From: JAVBNF01 sp031551725
GTDB taxonomy: Bacteria; Bacteroidota; Bacteroidia; Bacteroidales; P3
Assembly: GCA_031551725.1 (NCBI GenBank)
Contig: JAVBNF010000060.1
Location: forward strand, 1-59,006
Length of the DNA stretch: 59,006 nt
Direction: 5' to 3'
Part shown: positions 42,712 to 51,062 of the stretch, in pieces
Position numbering within the stretch: the first letter of the stretch is position 1
Layout of the letters: every line of letters starts with the position of its first letter
Notes under the pieces: model-generated
Told to the model about the DNA's origin: nothing
What the model saw: the letters and a program-made list of their open reading frames with translations, nothing else
Database searches by the model: none
Position numbers and translations under genes: made by a program

Positions 42712-44157
42712 TTAAGCATAATAAGGAATATAAGTTGCATATTTTCGTGAACTTATTTCCGGATTAGCTAATTTAATTAACCCGGTTTCAAATGTATCGG
42801 TGATTATTCGTGAGGCAATTGCTGAATTATTTTTGTCTAAACCAAATCGTTCGCGTAAAGATTGATTGTTTAATTCCTTTTTATCTTGATATAAAATGCA
42901 AGTGTGCTGATAGCAGGCATTTATTTTTTCGGTTTTAGACATCTCTTTCAACTCTTTTTTAGGGGATAATGTGATACGGGTATATGTTTCTCCTTTTTCG
43001 AACTTTACTGGAGGAAGTTTATCTTTTTCAATAGCTTCAACTGCTCTATCAATACCACTTCCTCTTCTTTCACAAAGATTTAACAAAAGCATTGTTTGAG
43101 CTAATATTTCGTTTCTGGAGATAGGAGGAAGATCGATTAATCGATTAACATCGTTTAGAGGTGCACCTGGATTGGTAATTTCTAATCTATTTTGAAAAAT
43201 TTCTATAGTGATAGGCATTCCACTAATTGTAAAGTCTTGGTGTATAAGGGCATTCGCAACGAATTCCTTAATTGCAATTTTGGGATAAGTTGGGCGATAA
43301 TTTCTTTTCTCTTCGATAATTTCTTCCTCTCGAAGTTCTTTCATAATATAATCTAAAAGTCCAATAAATCCGGCAGCATAACCCAATCTGCCAATTTGTT
43401 GATTTTTGATATCCCGATTGTTAGTTCCTATATATTTTCGAACAATGACGCAACGCCCTTTTAGAGCTTGAAAATCGTTGATGTTTTTAGCTAATAAGAT
43501 GGCTCCTAAATTCGTTATATGAAATAAATCACGTGATTCTTTTATAAAACCGTATTGTTTTAATGCGTTTAAAACAGCAACTGTATTTTTGGGAGTATTT
43601 TGGTCGATAAGTTCAAACAATTTCTGAAAATTGAGTTTATCAAAAACTTCTTGATCTGATAGATTTGATAGCGCAATCATTTCCTCAAAAGGGATATCTT
43701 GAGAATGGGCAATAAGTATTTGTGCCTGCCTTTTTGACATTTTTACTGTTTGCCCTGCCGAGCGTGTAAAAGCATTATAGACATCACTTCCTCGTAAATA
43801 TATAGGTTTTTCTTGTTGTTCCGGAACATGAACGATTAACAAATGGTGGCCCTCAAAATTAGTACAACAATGTTCGATGGTAATAGAAATATTTAAATTA
43901 TTTTTTGCAATATTTCCTAATTTTTTGACGATGTCTTCAACATCTTGCGAAGAAACAGAAAAAAGACTTCCATCATTATTAATTCCAAAAACTAAAAATC
44001 CACCACCACTTATATTTGCAAATGCGCAAAGATGCTGAGCCAGCCTGTCTGTTTTGGGAGACAAGCCGCTTTTCCAATCTAATTCATTAAGTTCAGTTGG
44101 AACAGGGAGTAAACTATTTTTTAGCACTGATAGAGCTCTGTCTTTCCAGTTTCCCAT
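42712..44157 (-). CDS. AlbA_2/Schlafen-type putative DNA-binding ATPase-like protein
   Basis: 481 residues. An N-terminal AlbA_2 domain (LDWKSGL..., FANISGGGFLVFGINNDG) is followed by the conserved C-terminal ATPase-like region with FVANALIHQDF, ITNPGAP and RRGSGIDR as in COG2865-type regulators. A winged-helix-like end follows. Such proteins are common accessory genes of uncertain role, some linked to defence islands. It is AT-rich, lies 15 bp after the DUF2148 gene and 83 bp before folC, and looks like a later insertion into the murB cluster. Confidence 0.85.
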   Translation of the reverse strand: MGNWKDRALSVLKNSLLPVPTELNELDWKSGLSPKTDRLAQHLCAFANISGGGFLVFGINNDGSLFSVSSQDVEDIVKKLGNIAKNNLNISITIEHCCTNFEGHHLLIVHVPEQQEKPIYLRGSDVYNAFTRSAGQTVKMSKRQAQILIAHSQDIPFEEMIALSNLSDQEVFDKLNFQKLFELIDQNTPKNTVAVLNALKQYGFIKESRDLFHITNLGAILLAKNINDFQALKGRCVIVRKYIGTNNRDIKNQQIGRLGYAAGFIGLLDYIMKELREEEIIEEKRNYRPTYPKIAIKEFVANALIHQDFTISGMPITIEIFQNRLEITNPGAPLNDVNRLIDLPPISRNEILAQTMLLLNLCERRGSGIDRAVEAIEKDKLPPVKFEKGETYTRITLSPKKELKEMSKTEKINACYQHTCILYQDKKELNNQSLRERFGLDKNNSAIASRIITDTFETGLIKLANPEISSRKYATYIPYYA

Positions 44158-44172
44158 ATATACTTACTTTAA

Positions 44173-44697
44173 TTATCTATCAAAATACGGGCTTTTCGAG
44201 GCTGCTGCCAATGGGATGGCAAGAATGAAACCGCATTGCGGCATCCAACCGAGTGCTTTTGCGGCCCATCCGGCGGAAAATAAAATGCGGGAGTCCACGT
44301 GCAAATTTGCGCCAAGCGAAACGGCAGAGCCCAATGCAATTCCCATATTTACGGAAGTAAAAACACAAGGGGAGCCCTCATGTGATGTGCATTCGGCACA
44401 AGTTGAAAAGCCACAATAACCGCAATTCAAACCGGCTTTCAAATCTTTTGTGCCAACTAAAACCACAGCATCCGACTGCAAAATATTTTTCGCATCGCGG
44501 ACAAAAAACGGCTTGTTTAATTTTTCCGCCTGACGTTCCATTTCTTCTGCTAAGGTTTTTAGATCTTCGCCGGTAATTAAAATGGAATCCAGCGTGTCCA
44601 TGCCTTTGGCTTTCGGCGCCGTACGGGCAGAAAGCATCATTTGTTTGGCAACTTCAATAATGGTGTTGCTGCGGATTTCGTCTTCTTTTAAAATCAT
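44173..44697 (-). CDS. DUF2148 ferredoxin-domain protein
   Basis: 174 residues. The cysteine cluster GLNCGYCGFSTCAEC and the later CVF lie in a DUF2148 domain with a predicted metal or Fe-S site. N-terminal VAKQMMLSARTAPKAKG is the family signature. The role is unknown. It starts 2 bp after murB. Confidence 0.9.
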   Translation of the reverse strand: MILKEDEIRSNTIIEVAKQMMLSARTAPKAKGMDTLDSILITGEDLKTLAEEMERQAEKLNKPFFVRDAKNILQSDAVVLVGTKDLKAGLNCGYCGFSTCAECTSHEGSPCVFTSVNMGIALGSAVSLGANLHVDSRILFSAGWAAKALGWMPQCGFILAIPLAAASKSPYFDR

Positions 44698-44699
44698 GA

Positions 44700-45713
44700 T
44701 TACAAAATATTTACTTCAACCTCAATCTCCACGCCGAATTTCTGGAAAACGGCATTGCGAATTTTATTGTAAAGTTCCACAATGTCTTTGCCTGTTGCGG
44801 TTCCGTGATTAACGAGCACCAATGCTTGTTTTTCATAAACGCCTGCATCGCCTTGGCGGAAGTCTTTAAAACCGCATTGTTCGATCATCCAGCCGGCGCC
44901 TAATTTTACCAGGTTGCCGTCGGAGTAAGCTACAATATTTGGAAAACTTTCTAAAATATCTTCATATTGTGCTTTCGATACCATGGGGTTTTTAAAGAAA
45001 CTGCCCGCGCTGCCAAGTTCTTTTGGATTAGGGAGCTTGTTTTCGCGGATAAATTCGACAATCTCTGCAATGTTTTTGGACGTTGGCGTTTTTATGTTTC
45101 GAGTTTCGAGCTCTTTTTGAATAGCACCGTATTCAACATGCAACTCTGATTTTTTTGACAACTCAAAAGTTACGGAAAGAACGATATAACGATTTTTTTC
45201 GTGTTTAAAAATGCTGTCGCGATACCCGAATTTGCAATCGGCATTTGATAAAACAATTTCTTGCATTGTATGCAAATCCAACGCACGAAGTTCATGCATC
45301 ACATCTTTAATTTCACGGCCGTAGGCGCCAATATTTTGAACGGGAGATGCGCCCACATTACCGGGAATTGCGGCCAGATTTTCCAATCCGTTCCAGCCGT
45401 TTTCAAGGCAATGAAGAACGAAATTGTGCCAATTTTCGCCGGCTTTTGCACGTACTAAAACGCTGCCTCCGTTTTCTGAAATTTTCTCAATCCCTTTGGT
45501 GCACATAGCAATTACATAACCGTCGAAATCTTTGGTGAAAAGCAAATTGCTGCCGCCTCCCAAAATCAGAAAAGGTGTTTTTGTGAAATCGAATTGCGAA
45601 AAAATTTCTTTCAATTCTTTTTCATCCGAAACCTCCACAAAATAACGTGCATTGGCTTCAACGCCAAAGGTTGTGAGCGGTTTTAATGAACTATTTTCTT
45701 GAATCTTAATCAT
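44700..45713 (-). CDS. murB: UDP-N-acetylenolpyruvoylglucosamine reductase
   Basis: FAD enzyme that makes UDP-MurNAc in peptidoglycan synthesis. 337 residues. FAD-binding motifs ILGGGSNLLFT, IPGNVGASPVQNIGAYG and the C-terminal GSAGSFFKNP (active-site serine in the type I pattern). Substrate loop AGWMIEQCGFKDFRQG. It overlaps the glycosyltransferase gene upstream by 4 bp. Confidence 0.96.
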   Translation of the reverse strand: MIKIQENSSLKPLTTFGVEANARYFVEVSDEKELKEIFSQFDFTKTPFLILGGGSNLLFTKDFDGYVIAMCTKGIEKISENGGSVLVRAKAGENWHNFVLHCLENGWNGLENLAAIPGNVGASPVQNIGAYGREIKDVMHELRALDLHTMQEIVLSNADCKFGYRDSIFKHEKNRYIVLSVTFELSKKSELHVEYGAIQKELETRNIKTPTSKNIAEIVEFIRENKLPNPKELGSAGSFFKNPMVSKAQYEDILESFPNIVAYSDGNLVKLGAGWMIEQCGFKDFRQGDAGVYEKQALVLVNHGTATGKDIVELYNKIRNAVFQKFGVEIEVEVNIL

Positions 45714-46597
45714 ACATTTTTAAAATAACCCATGAGGTTTTTATAGAAAATTTTCAATTTCCGTTTGCCTGGAATAACGGGTTCTTGCAATTCTCCTTCG
45801 AAAACGTGTCCGCGGCGCAGGTAAAATTTGGTGAACGAACCGCTGTCGATTCCCCATTTGCGCAGGAATTGATAATAGCCGTTGTTTTTCTTAATTCGCG
45901 TGGTAGTTTTGGTTCCGAAATGATACACCAAACTATTGCCAATGCCTTTAAAATAGCGGACATCCGACTTCCAGAATTTCATACATAAATCCGGATCGGA
46001 ATACATGCCCGGCGTAAACTCAACGCTCATACCGCCTACAAGATCCCACATTTCTACTGCCATCAAATTCGGCGGCCACATGCTTCCCGACCAATCATTT
46101 TTATATAATTTTTCGTAAGAAGCCAATAAATCCGTTTCTTTAAACGTTTGCACGCTATCGCCGAAATCACCTACAGAAACGCAGTTGTTGCCGGTTTCAA
46201 AAGGCTCAATCATGGTTGAAGACAACATGAATTTCGAATGACCTAATTTTTGCGCTTCGTCCCACAAAGGCTTGTCCCAATTGGGGAGGAAATACATATC
46301 ATCATTCGCATATAAAATATAATCGGCACGGATTAGCTTTCTGCAAGCGTTCAAAGCGTAGCAAATTCCGGCGTTTTGTTCAAAATAAACATAATCCAAA
46401 TCCGATTCTTGAATCCAATTCAACGTACCGTCTTTTCCTTCGTTTACAATAACGATGATTTGATGTTTAAAATTCGATTGCTGCTGCAAACTCCGCACGC
46501 AAAGCTGCAAATATTCCAAGTTATTCCACGAGGGAATAAGAATGGAAAACAGCGGCTTTTCCGGATAATCTTTGACTCTTGATTGCGAAATTTGCAT
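45710..46597 (-). CDS. Family 2 glycosyltransferase
   Basis: 295 residues. The GT-A core begins FSILIPSWNNLEYL, with a nucleotide-binding YILYANDDM (DxD-like, here DDM) and a later acceptor segment (GMYSDPDLCMKFWKSD). The product sugar is unknown. It is translationally linked between mutS (2 bp) and murB (4-bp overlap). An envelope glycan role is inferred. Confidence 0.88.
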   Translation of the reverse strand: MQISQSRVKDYPEKPLFSILIPSWNNLEYLQLCVRSLQQQSNFKHQIIVIVNEGKDGTLNWIQESDLDYVYFEQNAGICYALNACRKLIRADYILYANDDMYFLPNWDKPLWDEAQKLGHSKFMLSSTMIEPFETGNNCVSVGDFGDSVQTFKETDLLASYEKLYKNDWSGSMWPPNLMAVEMWDLVGGMSVEFTPGMYSDPDLCMKFWKSDVRYFKGIGNSLVYHFGTKTTTRIKKNNGYYQFLRKWGIDSGSFTKFYLRRGHVFEGELQEPVIPGKRKLKIFYKNLMGYFKNV

Positions 46598-46599
46598 GA

Positions 46600-49242
46600 T
46601 TATTTTTTTGATAATAATTGTTTAATCGAATTCAATTTCATCAGCGCTTCCACGGGTGTAAGCGTGTTTACATCCGTTTTGAGGATGTCGTGTTTGATTT
46701 CTTCCAGCAACGGATCGTCGAGTTGGATGAAACTGAGCTGCATTTCGGGTTTTTGTTTCGATTTTTCCGTAGAGACGCAATGCATTGCGTCTCTACCGGT
46801 TGTTCCGCCGTGTGATTCTTCCAATTGCGTTAGCATTTCTCCGGCGCGTTGCAATACAGCGTCGGGCATGCCGGCCATGCGTGCCACGTGGATACCGAAA
46901 CTGTGTTCGCTTCCTCCGGGGCGCAATTCGCGCAGGAAAATGACTTTGTTGCCGATTTCTTTAACGGCGACATGGTAATTCTTGATGCGCGGCATATCGG
47001 TTGCCAAATCGTTCAATTCATGATAATGGGTAGCAAATAAAACTTTCGGTTTGGCATCCGGATATTCGTGCAGATATTCGGCAATGGCCCATGCAATGGA
47101 AATGCCGTCGTATGTGGCGGTTCCGCGTCCGATTTCGTCGAGCAAAATCAAGCTGCGTTCCGAAATATTGTTCAAAATACTGGCGGTTTCGTTCATTTCC
47201 ACCATAAACGTAGATTCGCCGGAAGAAATATTGTCGCTGGCGCCAACGCGCGTAAATACGCGGTCTACCAAGCCGATTTGCGCTGCTTCCGCGGGAACGT
47301 AGCAGCCCATTTGCGCCATCAAAACAATAAGCGCCGTTTGTCGTAAAAGAGCAGATTTACCGGACATGTTGGGACCGGTAATGATGATCATTTGCTGCGT
47401 CTCATCATCTAAAAATACATCATTCGGAATGTATGCTTGTCCGAGTGGCAGATGTTTTTCAATAACCGGATGGCGGCCTTTTTTGATATTTAGCGCAAGC
47501 GAATTGTTGATTTCGGGGCGTACATAACGGTTTTCTTTCGAAATATTGGCAAAACTCAGCAAACAATCGATACGCGCAATGAGTTCTGCATTGCGTTGAA
47601 CGGGTTGAATATAATCGAGAATAGCGAGCAGCAAATCGTTAAACAATTTTGTTTCCAGTGCTAAAATTTTATCTTCAGCAGTGAGAATTTTTTGTTCGTA
47701 TTCTTTGAGTTCTTCGGTAATATAGCGTTCGCCGTTGGTCAAGGTTTGCTTGCGCATCCACTCTTGCGGCACCTTGTCTTTATGGGCGTTTGTAACTTCG
47801 AGATAATATCCGAAAACATTGTTGAACCCGACTTTCAGTGAAGAAATACCGGTGCGTTCGATTTCGCGTTGCTGAATGCCGACGAGATAATCTTTTCCGG
47901 AACGTGATAAGTTGCGCAAATCGTCCAATTCCGCATTCACGCCTTCGGCCATCACATTGCCTTTGTTGAGCATAACGGGTGCTTCCGCATGCAATTCGTT
48001 ATCGATTTTCGTGCGGATAATTTCGCAAGTATTCAATTGCTCGGCAATTTTTTGCAAAGCGATATTGTTGGATGTTGCACATTGATTTTTGATTTCCTCA
48101 ATGGCGAAAAGCGCTTTTTTCAGTTGTCCGACTTCGCGTGGATTGATGCGGCTCACGGCTACTTTGGCTATCAAACGTTCCAAGTCGCCAATTTGCAAAA
48201 TTTCCTTGCGGAGATTTTCCGAAAATTCGCTTTCACTCATCAGAAATCCCACCACATCCAAACGTTCGTTAATCGGCTGCTCATCTTTCAGCGGAAGCGC
48301 AATCCAGCGTTTGAGCATGCGCGCGCCCATCGGCGAAACGGTTTTGTCCATCACGTCTAAAAGCGTTACCGCTTGTTCGTGTGGCGAATAAAGCAATTCG
48401 AGATTGCGGATGGTGAATTTATCCAGCCAAACGTAATGATCTTCGACAATGCGTGAAATTTTGGAAATATGCTGCGTATTGTTGTGCTGCGTTTCCGACA
48501 GGTAGTGCAAAGCCGCTCCGGCAGCAATAATGCCGGTTTTCAAATCTTCAATTCCAAAACCTTTTAGCGATGAAGTGTGGAAATGTTTTTGCAGAAGTTC
48601 TTCACCGAAATCAATGGTAAACACCCAATCTTCAAACGTATTGGTGTAAAATTTTTCGCCGAAAACCTCAATGAATTTATGGACTTTGCTTTTTTGTAAA
48701 ATAATTTCGCTGGGGCGAAAGCTTTGCAACAGTTTGTCGATGTACTCGTTTGTGCCTTGTGCCACGTAAAATTCGCCGGTGGAAACATCCAAAAACGAAA
48801 CTCCGGATTCTTTTTCGCCGAAATGCAATCCGGCCAAAAAATTATTTTCTTTATGTTCTAAAACCTTGTCATTGTAGGAAACTCCGGGAGTTACCAATTC
48901 GGTAATTCCGCGTTTGACAATTTTTTTTGTTAATTTCGGATCTTCGAGTTGTTCGCAAATTGCCACGCGTTGGCCGGCTTTGACGAGTTTTGGTAAATAA
49001 GTATCCACGGAATGGTGCGGAAAACCTGCAAGTTCCACGTATGAAGCGGAACCGTTGGCTCTTCGCGTAAGCGTGATTCCCAGTATCTCCGAGGCTTTTA
49101 CGGCATCCTGGCCAAAAGTTTCATAAAAATCGCCCACACGAAACAACAACAAAGCATCGGGATATTTCGCCTTTGCCTCGTAATACTGCTTCATGAGCGG
49201 AGTTTCTACATATTCTTTTTCTTTTTTCTCTTGTTTGGCCAT
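46600..49242 (-). CDS. mutS: DNA mismatch repair protein MutS with a palindrome-derived insert
   Basis: 880 residues from ATG 49242. Mismatch-recognition FYETF near the N-terminus, the clamp and lever domains, the ATPase with Walker A GPNMSGKSALL, STFMVEM and Walker B LLDEIGRGTATYDG. Near the C-terminus (about 815-824) the peptide GRDAMHCVST is encoded by a 28-bp palindrome, in the linker before the C-terminal dimerisation tail. The start at 49242 is preferred because a -7 box (49270-49277) overlaps the further-upstream ATG. GT2 and murB follow in an apparent operon. Confidence 0.96.
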   Translation of the reverse strand: MAKQEKKEKEYVETPLMKQYYEAKAKYPDALLLFRVGDFYETFGQDAVKASEILGITLTRRANGSASYVELAGFPHHSVDTYLPKLVKAGQRVAICEQLEDPKLTKKIVKRGITELVTPGVSYNDKVLEHKENNFLAGLHFGEKESGVSFLDVSTGEFYVAQGTNEYIDKLLQSFRPSEIILQKSKVHKFIEVFGEKFYTNTFEDWVFTIDFGEELLQKHFHTSSLKGFGIEDLKTGIIAAGAALHYLSETQHNNTQHISKISRIVEDHYVWLDKFTIRNLELLYSPHEQAVTLLDVMDKTVSPMGARMLKRWIALPLKDEQPINERLDVVGFLMSESEFSENLRKEILQIGDLERLIAKVAVSRINPREVGQLKKALFAIEEIKNQCATSNNIALQKIAEQLNTCEIIRTKIDNELHAEAPVMLNKGNVMAEGVNAELDDLRNLSRSGKDYLVGIQQREIERTGISSLKVGFNNVFGYYLEVTNAHKDKVPQEWMRKQTLTNGERYITEELKEYEQKILTAEDKILALETKLFNDLLLAILDYIQPVQRNAELIARIDCLLSFANISKENRYVRPEINNSLALNIKKGRHPVIEKHLPLGQAYIPNDVFLDDETQQMIIITGPNMSGKSALLRQTALIVLMAQMGCYVPAEAAQIGLVDRVFTRVGASDNISSGESTFMVEMNETASILNNISERSLILLDEIGRGTATYDGISIAWAIAEYLHEYPDAKPKVLFATHYHELNDLATDMPRIKNYHVAVKEIGNKVIFLRELRPGGSEHSFGIHVARMAGMPDAVLQRAGEMLTQLEESHGGTTGRDAMHCVSTEKSKQKPEMQLSFIQLDDPLLEEIKHDILKTDVNTLTPVEALMKLNSIKQLLSKK
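46769..46796. repeat. 28-bp palindromic element inside mutS
   Basis: GTAGAGACGCAATG plus its exact reverse complement, in frame on the minus strand as R-D-A-M-H-C-V-S-T. One base different from the intergenic copy at 7819-7846. Confidence 0.92.
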
Positions 49243-49269
49243 TGGTTTTTGCAGAATTGAACTATCATG

Positions 49270-49277
49270 CAAAAATA
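49270..49277 (-). promoter_or_regulatory. mutS promoter -7 box
   Basis: The minus strand reads TATTTTTG (TAnnTTTG), 28 bp before ATG 49242, and overlaps the ATG at 49272. Confidence 0.55.
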
Positions 49278-49414
49278 GGCGTTTTTTGGCAGGAAAGCAA
49301 ATGAAAAAGCTGGAATGTTAATAAAAAATAAATGATATTGGTAATCAATGCTTTATTCTTTTCAAGAAAGACCTTAACGGAACTGGTTTAATAATTTCGC
49401 ATGAAGTATAAAAC

Positions 49415-49445
49415 TTGTTTTTCTTCGAGATTTTGATTACTTTTG
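49415..49445 (+). promoter_or_regulatory. Promoter of the RelE-type TA pair
   Basis: TTG at 49415-49417, 20-bp spacer, TACTTTTG at 49438-49445, 17 bp before the antitoxin ATG. Confidence 0.6.
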
Positions 49446-49462
49446 TGTAAACTTTTGAACTT

Positions 49463-49696
49463 ATGCAAGCTATTTATATTACACCTCATAGCCAATCCAA
49501 TTTGAATAAAATTGTGGAATTTGCTCGCAGTTTGCACGAAACACCCGAACTTATTGGGGAAGAAGAGTTTTTTCTTTCTGCCGAACAAAAGAAACGGATT
49601 CAATTAGGTCGGAAAGCATACAGCCAAGGGCAGTTTGTTTCTGAAGAAGAGGCCTTGAAAGAATTTGAATTATGCTTGGCAGAAGAGATTTTGTAA
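49463..49696 (+). CDS. Antitoxin of a RelE/ParE-type TA pair
   Basis: 77 residues, acidic C-terminal half (EEFFLSAEQKKRIQLGRKA... EEEALKEFE). It resembles small ParD/RelB-like antitoxins but no DNA-binding fold is clear. Its end overlaps the toxin start by 25 bp, a common TA arrangement. A promoter is present upstream. Confidence 0.75.
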   Translation: MQAIYITPHSQSNLNKIVEFARSLHETPELIGEEEFFLSAEQKKRIQLGRKAYSQGQFVSEEEALKEFELCLAEEIL

Positions 49697-49986
49697 TCCA
49701 TTGGACAGCACCTGCCAAAGAACAATGGAAAGGTATTCTTCGCTATTATAAAAATAGAAACGGGAATCGTTTTTATTCGCAAAAGATCCATAAAGAACTG
49801 ATAGACAGACTTCAATTATTGAAAAAACATATTCATTTGGGCAAAAAGGTTCATGAAGATAAGGTTCGCATGTTGGCTGTTAAGGATTTTTTGATTTTTT
49901 ATGATGTTCATGAAAATCATATTGCGATTGTAGATGTGTTCCATGCTGCTCAGGATATTCAGAAGTATCCTTCAATGGAATTATAA
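49672..49986 (+). CDS. RelE/ParE family toxin
   Basis: 104 residues. The pattern VIHWTAPAKEQWKGILRYYKNRNG then YSQKIHKELIDRLQLLKKHI and the strand-rich end VRMLAVKDFLIFYDVHENHIAIVDVFHAAQD is the ParE/RelE fold. Targets in the family are the ribosome or gyrase. Catalytic residues are not diagnostic here. Probably a chromosomal stabilisation or defence module. Confidence 0.85.
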   Translation: MLGRRDFVIHWTAPAKEQWKGILRYYKNRNGNRFYSQKIHKELIDRLQLLKKHIHLGKKVHEDKVRMLAVKDFLIFYDVHENHIAIVDVFHAAQDIQKYPSMEL

Positions 49987-50123
49987 TACATTGTTTTATC
50001 AAATTTTTAGTTATATATTTTGCATTGGCGATTAATTATCTCCGCAATCTCATTGCGTGATGATTTCGGCATAGAAATCTTTGGGGAATTTAAACAAATT
50101 TATCATTTATTCTGAAAAAATTG

Positions 50124-50131
50124 TACATTTG
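50124..50131 (+). promoter_or_regulatory. -7 box upstream of the unrecognised ORF
   Basis: TACATTTG, 28 bp before ATG 50160. Confidence 0.5.
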
Positions 50132-50159
50132 CAGGATAAATATCAATAAAAACAATATT

Positions 50160-50867
50160 ATGAACACCGAAAAACGGCTACAAGAAATTTGGTCACAAGA
50201 CTATATTGATTCATTGCCCGAATCAATAAAACAACGAAGATTTATTTATTCTGAAAATGATTCGCAAAAAGACATTTTGATAACAGGAATAAACGCTTCA
50301 TTCCGTAACGATGACAAGCCTGATCATAATAAATTTGTGCTTCGAGATATTTTTGAAGAAAAATATGATAATTATTGGGGACCAATAAAGAAGATACTTC
50401 ACAATGAACATATTAATTTGCAAGACAAGGCCGCTTATTTAGACATCTTCTATTTCAGAGAAAAAGATCAAAGATTCTTAAAAGAGCTATTAACTTATCC
50501 TCAAGGAATTCGCTTCATCGTTGAACAGCTAAATTTAACTCAACATCTAATTGAAGATGTAATCAAACCTAAAGTTATTATTGTCAAAAACAGAGAATCT
50601 GCTGCTTATTGGGGACGATTTGCAAATGAAGAAATGATCTGGATGGGATACCAATTAGAATTTGTTCGAGATGAAAAGTGTGGACAAGTTTACAAAATCA
50701 CCGGACTAATAAACTCTTCCGAAAGAATTGCTCCTGAAATAAAGCAAACTAATTTGCAAAATACACTGGTATTATTTACGGAGCATATTACTCAATATAC
50801 GACTAAAGAAAAGCGTCCGACTGCGTGGTTAATAAAAACACTGTTAGATGATTTCTGTTGTGGATAA
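50160..50867 (+). CDS. Unrecognised protein, possible uracil-DNA-glycosylase-like fold
   Basis: 235 residues from ATG 50160. I do not recognise a named family. ILITGINASFRNDDKP near residue 40 looks like the GxxPs loop, and IKPKVIIVKNRESAAYWG near 150 like the strand-helix of UDG-superfamily proteins, but the catalytic motifs are not clear. It is AT-rich, between a TA pair and a decayed duplicate of the MgtC-gene end. ATG 50160 is preferred over an upstream in-frame codon that lies over the promoter. Confidence 0.5.
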   Translation: MNTEKRLQEIWSQDYIDSLPESIKQRRFIYSENDSQKDILITGINASFRNDDKPDHNKFVLRDIFEEKYDNYWGPIKKILHNEHINLQDKAAYLDIFYFREKDQRFLKELLTYPQGIRFIVEQLNLTQHLIEDVIKPKVIIVKNRESAAYWGRFANEEMIWMGYQLEFVRDEKCGQVYKITGLINSSERIAPEIKQTNLQNTLVLFTEHITQYTTKEKRPTAWLIKTLLDDFCCG

Positions 50868-50888
50868 AAAGTATTCCAATTTAATACT

Positions 50889-50985
50889 TTAATAAAACGC
50901 CACCACCAAAATCCAAGGTTAATCACCGAAATGGCCACAAGCGCCAAAATGGTGGTTTTGCGGATTTTCTTGTTAGCGAAAGTGA
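50889..50985 (-). pseudogene. Decayed copy of the 3' end of the MgtC/DUF4010 gene
   Basis: About 95 bp match the last codons of the gene at 52764-54047 (ANKKIR.TTILALVAISVINLG) at roughly 80-85% identity by eye. The frame then differs (FWWWRF instead of MLVVAFY). It has no start or other parts. Together with the hairpins beside it, it marks a duplication around the ATPase gene. Confidence 0.8.
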
Positions 50986-51004
50986 AGTATGAATAGATAC
51001 ATTG

Positions 51005-51057
51005 TTTTATAATCAGCTATAACTCGAAAAAAAGAATAGTTATAGCTGATTATAAAA
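51005..51057. repeat. 53-bp hairpin repeat, left copy
   Basis: Arms TTTTATAATCAGCTATAACT and its reverse complement around a 13-nt A-rich loop. The identical arms are at 52542-52594. It lies 6 bp before the stop-side end of the ATPase gene. Confidence 0.9.
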
Positions 51058-51062
51058 ATTAC

